A stretch of DNA of 64,000 bases, taken from positions 806,001-870,000 of the forward strand of contig NZ_JBNCNS010000002.1 in NCBI RefSeq assembly GCF_049847105.1. Reading direction: 5' to 3'. A program made the translations under genes and the position numbers. Under the pieces are notes generated by a model. It was not told the origin of the DNA. It saw nothing but the letters and a program-made list of their open reading frames with translations, and ran no database searches. The stretch is from Gordonia sp049847105. Its GTDB lineage: Bacteria > Actinomycetota > Actinomycetes > Mycobacteriales > Mycobacteriaceae. Positions 52,539 to 60,894 of the stretch are shown here, in pieces (position 1 is the stretch's first letter; each line of letters starts with the position of its first letter).

Positions 52539-53672
52539 GTGAAATTGGCACACGGTGGACGGCCGCGGGCGAAAGAAGCCCGATCCGCATCGCGAACGAT
52601 CAAGCAGATCGGGGCAGTCGTCGCACTCGGTATCGGTGCGCTGCTCATGTCGGGCTGTGATGCCCGAACCGCGATGCGATTCGGTTGGCCGGCGGGTATC
52701 ACCCCCGAGGCCAAGAAGATGGGCGATCTGTGGACCTGGTCGGTCATCGCCGCGCTCGTCATGGGCATCATCGTCTGGGGACTGATCTTCTGGACCATCA
52801 CCTTTCACCGGCACAAGGCCGGTAAGGACGAGTTCCCCCGTCAGACGGCCTACAACGTGCCGCTGGAGCTCAGCTACACGGCGGTTCCGTTCGTCATCAT
52901 CGCGGTGCTGTTCTACTTCACCGTCGTCGTCCAGAACGATGTCGAGAAGAAGACATCCGATCCGAAGGTCATCGTCGATGTCACCGCGTTCCAGTGGAAC
53001 TGGAAGTTCGGCTACCGCGACGTCACCTTCACCGACGGCAATACGTACAACGGTTTCGAACGCGCGGCGAGCCCTTTCGAACTGCAGACCCGCAACATGC
53101 GGACCGAAGACGGTGAAGAGCATCCGATCCAGGGACCGGCGGGCGGTCGCGACGACGACATCCGCGATTACCTGAAGTTCAACAAGATCGAGACCGTCGG
53201 CTCGTCGACGGAGATCCCGATCCTGGTCTTACCGACGGGCAAGCGCATCGAGTTCGAGATCGCATCGGCCGACGTCATCCACTCTTTCTGGGTGCCGGAG
53301 TTCCTGTTCAAGCGGGACGTCTTGCCGTTCCCGAAGCAGAACCACACTGACAGTGTCTTCCAGATCCAGAGCATCGACCGCTCCGGTGCGTTCGTGGGTC
53401 GTTGTGCGGAGATGTGCGGTACGTATCACTCGATGATGAACTTCGAGGTCCGTGCGGTCAGTCCGCAGAAGTTCGACTCATACATCCATTATCGCGAGCA
53501 GAATCCGACCGCGACCAATGCCCAGGCCCTCGAATCGATCTGCGAGGTGCCCAGGTCGGTCACGACGGTTCCGTTCAACACGCGTCGCGCGACCAACGGC
53601 GACACTCCGAAGGATCTGGGTGACGCCTCCAACACGTCCCTGCAGGGCTGCACGGTGGGAGCCAACGGATGA
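52539..53672 (+). CDS. ctaC: Cytochrome c oxidase subunit II
   Basis: CtaC carries the CuA centre that takes electrons from the cytochrome bcc complex. The 377-residue protein has a signal sequence ending in a lipobox LMSGC, two helices (about 60-80 and 105-125), an actinobacterial insertion in the periplasmic domain, and the CuA ligands in HSFWVPEF and GRCAEMCGTYHSMM. GTG 52539 is preferred because AAGG lies just before it and it gives a normal signal peptide; a GTG at 52485 would add 18 residues. It overlaps ctaF by four bases. Corresponds to Rv2200c. Confidence 0.94.
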   Translation: MKLAHGGRPRAKEARSASRTIKQIGAVVALGIGALLMSGCDARTAMRFGWPAGITPEAKKMGDLWTWSVIAALVMGIIVWGLIFWTITFHRHKAGKDEFPRQTAYNVPLELSYTAVPFVIIAVLFYFTVVVQNDVEKKTSDPKVIVDVTAFQWNWKFGYRDVTFTDGNTYNGFERAASPFELQTRNMRTEDGEEHPIQGPAGGRDDDIRDYLKFNKIETVGSSTEIPILVLPTGKRIEFEIASADVIHSFWVPEFLFKRDVLPFPKQNHTDSVFQIQSIDRSGAFVGRCAEMCGTYHSMMNFEVRAVSPQKFDSYIHYREQNPTATNAQALESICEVPRSVTTVPFNTRRATNGDTPKDLGDASNTSLQGCTVGANG

Positions 53673-54085
53673 AAATCGAAGCCAGGATCTTCGAACTACT
53701 GACCGGATTCTTTTTCATCGCCGGCATCGCCTACACGATCAGCACGGCCTTCTCCAGCAAGGGCGTGGAGTGGGCCGGTGTGACCGCGATGTTCTTCACC
53801 GGTGGTCTGACCCTGATCGCCGGGACGTACTTCAGGTTCGTCGCCCGACGCGTCGAGATCCGTCCCGAGGACTATGAGGATGCCGAGATCGAGGACGGCG
53901 CAGGAGAACTCGGTTTCTTCAGCCCGCACTCCTGGTGGCCGATCCTGCTTGCTTCCGGGGCGGCGATGTTCGCCATCGGGTTCGCGACGGGCAACTTCTG
54001 GTTCGCCATCTTCGCCGCAGTCGTGATCATCGGTACCGCTGCCGGTCTCGTGTTCGAGTACCACATCGGTCCGGAGAAGCACTGA
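53669..54085 (+). CDS. ctaF: Cytochrome c oxidase subunit IV (actinobacterial)
   Basis: A 138-residue membrane subunit of the aa3 oxidase with four helices (about 7-27, 38-60, 92-110, 112-132) and an acidic loop between the second and third. It is conserved only in actinobacteria (Rv2199c-like) and is part of the bcc-aa3 supercomplex. ATG 53669 overlaps the ctaC stop (ATGA), giving coupled translation. A strong terminator follows 15 bases later. Confidence 0.93.
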   Translation: MKIEARIFELLTGFFFIAGIAYTISTAFSSKGVEWAGVTAMFFTGGLTLIAGTYFRFVARRVEIRPEDYEDAEIEDGAGELGFFSPHSWWPILLASGAAMFAIGFATGNFWFAIFAAVVIIGTAAGLVFEYHIGPEKH

Positions 54086-54100
54086 CAGCACTGCTCTTGG

Positions 54101-54141
54101 GCAATCGGCCACATCCTCCAGTCGGGGATGTGGCCGATTGC
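54101..54141 (+). terminator. Terminator after ctaC-ctaF
   Basis: Perfect 16-bp arms (54101-54116 with 54126-54141, GCAATCGGCCACATCC), nine-base loop, followed by TTTGGT. Confidence 0.88.
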
Positions 54142-54186
54142 TTTGGTGGACCTGATGTTGTTCGTGGACCGGTGCCCGCCGTGAGG

Positions 54187-55731
54187 TCAGTCGCGTCGGC
54201 GCGGGGCGTAGACGGGCAGGGCACGGTATGCGACCCGGAAGGTGGCGTCCTGGAACGACTCACCGATCTCGCCATCGTGAGCGACGACGACCGGGCCGTC
54301 GACTGCCGAGAACGAGAATTCGGGCACCTGCATCTCGTGGAAGAGCGGGGATCGCTCGAGCCGGCCGGCCACCAGCGATCCGAGGAGGCGCATGACTGCG
54401 AATCGATGGCCGACCTCGAGGATGCGGACGTCGAGGAGACCGTCGTCGAGGCGTACCCGTCGTGACGGTGCAAAGCCGGACGGCTGATACAGCGAGTTGC
54501 CCAGCAGGAACAGCGACGTCTCGATCACCGTGCCGTCGACGCGGATCCGCACCGGACGCGTCCGTCTCAACGTCGCCGTGAGGGCGACCGCCGTCGCGAA
54601 CGGGCGACTCCACCGGTGTTGCAGTCGGCCACGGGTGCGCACGAAATGCGGGTATGCCCCGATACTCGCCGTGTTCAGGATGACGTGGTCGTCGTTGAGC
54701 ATCGCCACGTCGACCCGCATCACGTCGCCCGCCGCCAGCGAGGCGACGGTGTCCGCGACCGTCGTGATGCCGAGGTCCTTCGCGAAGTGGTTGTAGGTGC
54801 CTGCCGGGAAGACTGCGAGGGGCAACCCGGTGTCCAGGGCGACCCGTGCGGCCGCCGCCACCGTGCCGTCACCGCCGCCGACCGCGAGGACCTCGGCGCG
54901 ACCAGCGGCGTCACGGAGCAGCGCCTCGACGTCGTCGTCGGGGCCGAGTTCGATGATCTCCGCGTCCGGGAGTTCGCTGCGCATCGCATCGACGACCGAC
55001 CGGCCGTCACCCGATCCCGACGACGGGTTCACCACCGCCACCACGCCGTTGCCGCGGGGGCGTGGGGGAGCGAGGTCGCGACTGGCGGCCGGCACGGCGA
55101 CGCTGTGCTCGGTGATGGGCGGGACGAGGCGGGCGCCGATGACCGCGACGGACGCACCGATCCCGAATCCGGCCAGGACATCGCCGGGATAGTGGGCACC
55201 CGTGGCCACCCGCGACAGACCGACCAGGCCGGCCAGGCCGCCGAGCACGAGGCCCGCCGGCGCGTTCTCGATGCCCGTCCCGAGCGCGAATGCGGCCGCG
55301 CTCGCAGAGTGGCCGGAGGGCAGTGAGTTCGAGGTGGGTAGCCGATGCCCGCGCCGCTGCAGGGGAACGGTGGTCGGTGTCGGTCGCGGACGAGCGCGGA
55401 TCCGCTTGGCGACCTGATTGGTGAGCAGGCTGGTGACCGCGAGCGTGGCGACGCCGCGGGCTGCCGCCCGCTGAGCGGTGGGTCGGCCGCTCAGCGCCAA
55501 CCCGCCTGCGATGGCGAACCACAGTGTGGAATGGTCGGCCGCGCGCGAGAGTGGGCGCATCGTGGCGTCCAGGGCAGGGGAGTCCGATCGCGCGACGGTC
55601 TCGAAGATCTCGGCGTCGAGCGTGCCGAGCCCTCGGGTGATCTGTCGTAAACCGGAAGAGTCCCAGCGGAATCGGGATCGTGGTCGTGATCGTGATCGTC
55701 GAGGTGATCTCATCATCTCGATCCTAGTCAT
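54187..55731 (-). CDS. PAP2 phosphatase-diacylglycerol kinase fusion
   Basis: A 514-residue two-domain enzyme. The N-terminal PAP2 (type 2 phosphatidic acid phosphatase) domain has KRIRARPRP, PSGHSASA and SRVATGAHYPGDVLAG motifs and several helices. From about residue 215 a diacylglycerol kinase catalytic domain follows, with VVNPSSGSGD, VGGGDGTVAAAA and FPAGTYNHFAKDLG. The fusion combines adding and removing phosphate on lipid substrates; the substrate is unknown. It replaces mmpS3/Rv2197c at this point of the mycobacterial order. ATG 55731 is one of several possible starts (Met at 55716 and 55713 are alternatives). Confidence 0.87.
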   Translation of the reverse strand: MTRIEMMRSPRRSRSRPRSRFRWDSSGLRQITRGLGTLDAEIFETVARSDSPALDATMRPLSRAADHSTLWFAIAGGLALSGRPTAQRAAARGVATLAVTSLLTNQVAKRIRARPRPTPTTVPLQRRGHRLPTSNSLPSGHSASAAAFALGTGIENAPAGLVLGGLAGLVGLSRVATGAHYPGDVLAGFGIGASVAVIGARLVPPITEHSVAVPAASRDLAPPRPRGNGVVAVVNPSSGSGDGRSVVDAMRSELPDAEIIELGPDDDVEALLRDAAGRAEVLAVGGGDGTVAAAARVALDTGLPLAVFPAGTYNHFAKDLGITTVADTVASLAAGDVMRVDVAMLNDDHVILNTASIGAYPHFVRTRGRLQHRWSRPFATAVALTATLRRTRPVRIRVDGTVIETSLFLLGNSLYQPSGFAPSRRVRLDDGLLDVRILEVGHRFAVMRLLGSLVAGRLERSPLFHEMQVPEFSFSAVDGPVVVAHDGEIGESFQDATFRVAYRALPVYAPRRRD

Positions 55732-55756
55732 GTCGGGGCTACTGCCCGAGCATCGA

Positions 55757-55796
55757 CGAATCGGCCGCCGTCGCAATCGCGACGGCGGCCGATTCG
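55757..55796 (-). terminator. Terminator after the ctaE-qcrCAB operon
   Basis: Perfect 18-bp arms (55757-55774 with 55779-55796, CGAATCGGCCGCCGTCGC) with a four-base loop, 24 bases beyond the qcrB stop and just upstream of the PAP2 fusion gene. Confidence 0.82.
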
Positions 55797-55819
55797 TGGT
55801 CCGGTGAAGCCTGAGCCGA

Positions 55820-57439
55820 TCAGTCCAGAGCGTCGCCGCCCTTGGCCTGGAGCTCGCGCAGAGCCTGCTTCTCGGCCTTCTCCGTTTCGTGCTCGAGTTC
55901 CACGTTGCGCGTCTGCTGCTCCGGCGGATCCTCGAGGAGGATCGATCCGGTGCCGGGTGCGCCTGCGGAACCCAGTTTGTTCATCCGTTTCGGGAGCGCC
56001 GCGCCCTCGTAGGGGAGCGGGATCGGATGGCCGTGGTCGTCGACCGGGCCGAGCGGCTGATGCAACTCGATGTACTCACCCTGCGGCAGTCGCCTGATGA
56101 TGCCGGTCTCGATGCCATGGGCCAGCACCTCGCGGTCGCTGCGCTGCAGCGCGAGGGCCCAGCGGTAGGCGATGAAATATGCGATCGGCGGTACGACGAT
56201 GAGCCCGATACGTCCCATCCACGTTGTCGCGTTCAGCGAGATGTGGAACTTGAGCGCGATGATGTCGTTCATACAGGACAGCGTCAGGATGATGTAGAAC
56301 GACAACGCCATCGCGCCGATCGCGGTTCGGACCGGTACGTCGCGGGGACGCTGCAGCAGGTTGTGATGCGCATCGTCGCCGGTCAACCGTTTCTCGATCC
56401 ATGGATACGAGAACATCAGGCCGAAGATGATCGTGATGATCACGACCACCCAGAAGATTGCCGGGATGGTGTATCTGCCGAGATAGAGCTCCCACGCAGG
56501 CATCAGACGGGCCAACCCGTCGGTCCACATCATGTAGATGTCGGGCTGCGAACCCGCCGAGACGTGTGCCGGGTTGTACGGGCCGAGGACCCACACCGGG
56601 TTGATCTGGAAGATGCCGGCCATCATTGCCAGCACGCCGGTGGTGATGGCGAAGAAAGCACCCGACTTGACCGCGAACACGGGCAGGATGCGCACGCCGA
56701 CGACATTCTTCTCGGTGCGGCCCGGGCCGGGGAACTGGGTGTGCTTCTGGTACCAGACCAACGCCAGGTGGGCGCCGATCAACGCCAGGATGATGCCCGG
56801 GAAGAGCAGGATGTGCATCACGTAGAGGCGCGGGATGATGATGTCGCCCGGGAACTGTCCGCCGAAGAGCGCCCAGTGAATCCAGGTGCCGACCAACGGG
56901 ATGCCGAGGACGATGCCGCTCATCGCGGCGCGGACGCCGGTTCCCGAGAGCAGGTCGTCGGGGAGCGAGTAGCCGAAGAAGCCCTCGAACATCGCCAGGA
57001 CAAGCAGCAGGGAGCCGATGATCCAGTTGGCCTCACGCGGACGCCGGAACGCGCCGGTGAAGAAGATGCGGGCCATGTGCACGATGATCGACGCCGCGAA
57101 CAGCAGGGCCGCCCAGTGGTGGATCTGCCGCACGAACAGGCCACCGCGTACCTCGAACGAGATGTTCAGGGTGGTCTCGTAGGCGCGGGTCATCATCACG
57201 CCGTTGAGCGGCTGATAGGCGCCGTTGTAGACGACCTCCTGCATCGACGGATCGAAGAAGAAGGTCAGGTAGACACCGGAGACCAGCAGGATGATGAAGC
57301 TGTAGAGCGCGATCTCACCCAGCAGGAACGACCAGTGGGTGGGGAACACCTTGTTGATCTGACGACGGATACCCGGCGACAGGTGGTAGCGCGAGTCGAC
57401 GCCTTCGGCCTGCGTCGCGAGACGGTCGGCGATGGTCAT
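55820..57439 (-). CDS. qcrB: Cytochrome bcc complex, cytochrome b subunit
   Basis: A 539-residue menaquinol:cytochrome c reductase subunit with about nine helices and two heme-b sites; histidine pairs sit in the RQIHHWAALLFAASIIVHMARIF and THWALFGG/PGIILALIGAHLALVW regions. The Qo-site PDIYMMW and PAWE segments are recognisable. QcrB is the site at which telacebec acts in M. tuberculosis. It overlaps qcrA by four bases and is followed by an 18-bp hairpin. Confidence 0.96.
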   Translation of the reverse strand: MTIADRLATQAEGVDSRYHLSPGIRRQINKVFPTHWSFLLGEIALYSFIILLVSGVYLTFFFDPSMQEVVYNGAYQPLNGVMMTRAYETTLNISFEVRGGLFVRQIHHWAALLFAASIIVHMARIFFTGAFRRPREANWIIGSLLLVLAMFEGFFGYSLPDDLLSGTGVRAAMSGIVLGIPLVGTWIHWALFGGQFPGDIIIPRLYVMHILLFPGIILALIGAHLALVWYQKHTQFPGPGRTEKNVVGVRILPVFAVKSGAFFAITTGVLAMMAGIFQINPVWVLGPYNPAHVSAGSQPDIYMMWTDGLARLMPAWELYLGRYTIPAIFWVVVIITIIFGLMFSYPWIEKRLTGDDAHHNLLQRPRDVPVRTAIGAMALSFYIILTLSCMNDIIALKFHISLNATTWMGRIGLIVVPPIAYFIAYRWALALQRSDREVLAHGIETGIIRRLPQGEYIELHQPLGPVDDHGHPIPLPYEGAALPKRMNKLGSAGAPGTGSILLEDPPEQQTRNVELEHETEKAEKQALRELQAKGGDALD

Positions 57440-58593
57440 GATCTACGCTCCCAGAATGCCGGTCCGACAGGTTCGATGTAGTCGCCTGCGGCGACCATGT
57501 ATCCCTGATTGTTCACCGTGATCGGCAGCTGCGCCAGGGCGCGCGCGGCCGGACCGAAGACCGGCTTCGCGTACTCCAGGGCGTCGAACTGCGACTGGTG
57601 GCAGGGGCAGAGGATGCGGTTGGTCCGCTGCTCGAAGAGCGAGGTCGGGCAGCCGAGGTGGCTGCACACCTTGGTGTAGGCGAAATAGTCGCCGTAGTTG
57701 AAGCTCTCCTGACCCTTGCGCTTGATGGCCCGGGCCGCGTCCTCGGGGCGGAGGCGGATCAGCATGACCGGATTGCTCACGTACCGCAGGCCCTCGACCA
57801 GCTTGTGGCGGGATTCCTCGGTCTCGCCGTAGCCGTCGGACACGCGCCACGGGAAGACGGTCTCCATGCCGCCGGAGTCGAGGTCCTCCGGGCGCACCAG
57901 GGCGACCTGGTACGGGTTACCGGTGTCGCGCCGCAGGAACACCGTCTCGTTCGGATCGTTCGCCGGGTTGTAGATCGGCGACCAGCCGGTGTGCCACAAC
58001 GGAGCCTTGTCGCCCTGTGCCCACGGGTTCTTGATGATCCCGCCGAGGCCGGCGACCAGACCGGTGAAGGCGAACGCACCGAGCCCGAACAGGGCCGACC
58101 CGATGATCATCTTGCGACGCGGGAGCGTCGAGGTGGTCAGCGAATCGTTGAACTCCGCGCCGATCGTCTTTTTGTCGACCTCGGAGGAGCCGCCGTCGTG
58201 GCGATCCTGCACCGAGATCTCGGCGGGGATGAACTTCTTGGTGAACAGCACCATGCCGACGCCGATCGACAACACAGAGAGCCCGAAGGTCACGCCGAGC
58301 AGCGGGGTGTTGAGCGTGTAGCGCCAATAGTCGACCGAGTCGGGGAGCGCGAACTCCCAGTGATTCCAGATGAAGATGATGAAGCAGGCGAGAGCCGAGA
58401 TGCCGGCCAGGGTGAACCAGGCGGCGACCTGGCGCTCGGCACGCTTCTCGACGCCGGTGCCCGGCTCCGGGAACCGCTCGGCGCGGTGGATGATCTCCAC
58501 GCCGTCGAGATTGGTACCGAGTTTGACCAGCTCTTCTTTGCTCATCTGGTCGAGCTCGTCCTGCGACGGGTCGTTTCCGCCGGTTGCACTCAT
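57436..58593 (-). CDS. qcrA: Cytochrome bcc complex, Rieske iron-sulfur subunit
   Basis: A 385-residue actinobacterial-type Rieske protein with three helices (about 56-78, 94-117, 162-186) and a C-terminal 2Fe-2S domain. Cluster ligands are Cys310/His312 in CSHLGC and Cys329/His332 in CPCHQ; Cys315 and Cys331 form the disulfide. ATG 58593 overlaps the qcrC stop. It passes electrons from menaquinol to QcrC. Confidence 0.96.
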   Translation of the reverse strand: MSATGGNDPSQDELDQMSKEELVKLGTNLDGVEIIHRAERFPEPGTGVEKRAERQVAAWFTLAGISALACFIIFIWNHWEFALPDSVDYWRYTLNTPLLGVTFGLSVLSIGVGMVLFTKKFIPAEISVQDRHDGGSSEVDKKTIGAEFNDSLTTSTLPRRKMIIGSALFGLGAFAFTGLVAGLGGIIKNPWAQGDKAPLWHTGWSPIYNPANDPNETVFLRRDTGNPYQVALVRPEDLDSGGMETVFPWRVSDGYGETEESRHKLVEGLRYVSNPVMLIRLRPEDAARAIKRKGQESFNYGDYFAYTKVCSHLGCPTSLFEQRTNRILCPCHQSQFDALEYAKPVFGPAARALAQLPITVNNQGYMVAAGDYIEPVGPAFWERRS

Positions 58594-59543
58594 GTTCGTG
58601 ATCCCATCCACATTGCGGCGGCAACGATCGCCACAACTCCGACAACCCACATCACCATGCCCTCGCTGACCGGGCCGAAGCCGCCGATCCCGAGGCCGCC
58701 CTGCGGCTTGGACTCGGTGACGTACTTGACGAAGCCGATGATGTCCTTCTTCTCCTCCACCGACAGCTGACGGTTGGAGAACTTGGGCATGTTCTGCGGT
58801 CCGGTGAGCATGGCCGTGTAGATCTGCTGTTCTTCCACCCCGTCGAGCGTCGGTGCGAACTTGCCCGACGACAGTGCGCCGCCGCGGCCGGTGAAGTTGT
58901 GGCAGGACGCGCAGTTCAGCCGGAAGAGCTCACTGCCGCGACCCAGGTTCTTGCCGCGCAACGACTCCTGGGCGAGGACGGGCAGTCCGTCCTTCATCTT
59001 CACCGAGCCGTCGGGGTTGCGCTCGTAGATGACCTGCGGTCCGCCACCCTCCGACTGGACGTACGCGCCGAGCTGGTCGATCTGCGCCTTGGTGAACTTC
59101 GGTGGCTTGCGGATCGCCTGGGCCTCGCCGCGTGCGGCAGGCATGCGGCCGGTCGACACCTGGAAGTAGACGGCGGCATCGCCGACACCGAGCAGTGCCG
59201 GTCCACGATCCTGGACACCCTGCAGGTTTGCGCCATGGCAGGTGATGCAGGACGTCTCGTAGAGCTTCTTGCCGTCGCTGATCAGCGCCGCGTTCGACTC
59301 GTCGGCGACCGCGACCTGGGGCTTGGGGGTCAGTACCGATGCGAGAACCCCGGCGGTCACCAGACCGACGAGGAGCAGAAGGGTGCCGCTGGCCCGACGG
59401 CGCAGCTTGCGTCGTGACTTCGCCTTGCGCGCCGAGGTGGCTGCGGATGCCGAGCGTCCGGCCGACGCGACGCCGGCCGTATCGGTGTTGTGGCCGGCGT
59501 CCACGTCGTCGCTATCCGACGGTCGCGGTGGAGATGAACTCAT
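58590..59543 (-). CDS. qcrC: Cytochrome bcc complex, diheme cytochrome c subunit
   Basis: A 317-residue cytochrome cc. After a Ser/Ala-rich N-terminus and a membrane helix (about 52-72), two heme-binding CxxCH motifs are at 99-103 (CITCH) and 211-215 (CASCH), followed by a C-terminal anchor helix. Having two hemes removes the need for a soluble cytochrome c and is characteristic of actinobacteria. It overlaps qcrA by four bases. Confidence 0.96.
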   Translation of the reverse strand: MSSSPPRPSDSDDVDAGHNTDTAGVASAGRSASAATSARKAKSRRKLRRRASGTLLLLVGLVTAGVLASVLTPKPQVAVADESNAALISDGKKLYETSCITCHGANLQGVQDRGPALLGVGDAAVYFQVSTGRMPAARGEAQAIRKPPKFTKAQIDQLGAYVQSEGGGPQVIYERNPDGSVKMKDGLPVLAQESLRGKNLGRGSELFRLNCASCHNFTGRGGALSSGKFAPTLDGVEEQQIYTAMLTGPQNMPKFSNRQLSVEEKKDIIGFVKYVTESKPQGGLGIGGFGPVSEGMVMWVVGVVAIVAAAMWMGSRT

Positions 59544-59602
59544 CTGTGACTCTCTACTAAGCGGACGGACTGTTGCTGTTGCAGGGGCTGGCCCGGAGGC
59601 TG

Positions 59603-60214
59603 CTACCTGATGAAGTAGATGGTGACGAAGAGGCCGATCCAGACGATGTCGACGAAGTGCCAGTAGTACGACACGACGATGGCCGCGGTGGCCTGCGCGG
59701 GCGTGAACTTCGACAGCTTGGTGCGGATCAGCAGGAAGATGAAGGCGACGAGCCCGCCGATGACATGAAGACCGTGGAAGCCGGTCGCCATGTAGAAGAC
59801 GGAACCGTATGCGCTCGACGAGATCGTGGTGCCCTCACCGACCAGGTGGTAGTACTCGTATCCCTGGCCGCAGACGAAAAAGGCGCCCATCAGGAACGTC
59901 AGGATGTACCACCGGCGCAGCCCGAAGACGTCACCTCGTTCGGCGGCGAACACGCCCATCTGGCAGGTCACCGACGACAGGATCAGGACGGTCGTCACCG
60001 GGATCGCGAGGGTGAGGTTCAACTCCGTGGGCTCGGGCGGCCAACCGATCGACGAGTTGGCGCGCGCGACGAAGTACATCGCAAAAAGTCCAGCGAAGAA
60101 CATGAGCTCACTGGACAGCCACACGATGGTGCCGACGCTGACCATGTTGGGCCGGTTCAGCGAGTGCACGCGCGAGGTGATGGCTGTTCCTGAGGTACCT
60201 ACAGCGCTAGTCAC
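59603..60214 (-). CDS. ctaE: Cytochrome c oxidase subunit III
   Basis: A 203-residue membrane protein with five helices, the short actinobacterial form. SSELMFFAGLFAMYF, EYYHLVGEG, GFHGLHVIGG and YWHFVDIVWIGLF are family landmarks. It heads the ctaE-qcrC-qcrA-qcrB operon, as Rv2193 does. The start is GTG; CATACT on the minus strand (60222-60227) lies seven bases before it, suggesting a leaderless transcript for the respiratory operon. Confidence 0.95.
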   Translation of the reverse strand: MTSAVGTSGTAITSRVHSLNRPNMVSVGTIVWLSSELMFFAGLFAMYFVARANSSIGWPPEPTELNLTLAIPVTTVLILSSVTCQMGVFAAERGDVFGLRRWYILTFLMGAFFVCGQGYEYYHLVGEGTTISSSAYGSVFYMATGFHGLHVIGGLVAFIFLLIRTKLSKFTPAQATAAIVVSYYWHFVDIVWIGLFVTIYFIR

Positions 60215-60349
60215 AAAAGGAAGTATGACGGTTCGTAGTAAGCCGTGACCACTTGGGTCACCAAATTGGCGGAACTATTTCTCCCGACCCAGGTGGGGGC
60301 ACCGGGAAGGCCCTCGTCGGCGTGTCTCCAGACGTGGTTTGCTGGGTGT

Positions 60350-60865
60350 GTGGACGGCGATCGGAACACCTCTCGGCCATCGGATTCGGCGCGCTGGGAC
60401 CTGAACGGACACCCGGTGGGCGCGGGCCGCTGGGAACGGATGCGGCAGCGGTTGTCGGGACGCGGTTCCGGTGGTGCGCCGCTGGGTGTCGACGACGCCG
60501 ATCTGATCGTGGTGGCGGAGTCCGACGACGAGACGGTGGCGAGCTCGGCAGTGCTCGACGAGTCGGCCTGGCGGGCGGGCGACGACGTCGTGTTGCGGCA
60601 CATGCTGCGGGTGCCGGCCGCGCGGGCCGACGACGCCGTCGCGACGGCTGCGCTCGACGGGTACCAACGGCTCGACGACGATGCTCTCGGCCGGACGGTC
60701 GCCGGGGGCGCCGACGACACCGTCGTCGTGGTGCTCGCGCGCCGCCAGACACTCGACGCCATGCACCTGTCACAGGAACGGTCGCGGATGGCCGGCCTCG
60801 GGGCCCGACACGGTGGCACGGTGCTCCGATGGCAGGTACTCCAACGACCGGAGGCGCGCCGATGA
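60350..60865 (+). CDS. Hypothetical protein, 171 residues
   Basis: No family recognised with confidence. The protein is acidic and soluble, with a DDADLIVVAESDDE segment and a C-terminal LARRQTLDAMHLSQERSRMAGLG helix followed by a WQVL strand. GTG 60350 is a plausible start; the frame is open to 60245. Its stop overlaps a ten-codon frame that leads to trpD, so it may be cotranscribed with trpD. It faces away from the ctaE operon. Confidence 0.6.
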   Translation: MDGDRNTSRPSDSARWDLNGHPVGAGRWERMRQRLSGRGSGGAPLGVDDADLIVVAESDDETVASSAVLDESAWRAGDDVVLRHMLRVPAARADDAVATAALDGYQRLDDDALGRTVAGGADDTVVVVLARRQTLDAMHLSQERSRMAGLGARHGGTVLRWQVLQRPEARR

Positions 60866-60894
60866 GTGGCCGCGCACTACCCTTTGCACCGTGA
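60862..60894 (+). other. Ten-codon frame bridging the hypothetical gene and trpD
   Basis: ATG 60862 overlaps the preceding stop as ATGA, and its own TGA overlaps the trpD start as GTGA. It encodes MSGRALPFAP and contains the TACCCT hexamer of trpD. It has no Trp codon, so it is not a trp attenuator leader. Confidence 0.3.
60878..60883 (+). promoter_or_regulatory. -10 element for leaderless trpD
   Basis: TACCCT is seven bases before the GTG at 60891. Confidence 0.45.

Noticed and set aside
55889..57481. Open frame of about 530 codons opposite qcrB
   Set aside because: Antisense shadow rich in Asp/Glu/His; qcrB on the other strand is certain.
60862..60894. Ten-codon frame considered as a trp attenuator leader
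   Set aside because: Contains no tryptophan codon and no terminator/antiterminator pairing was seen.
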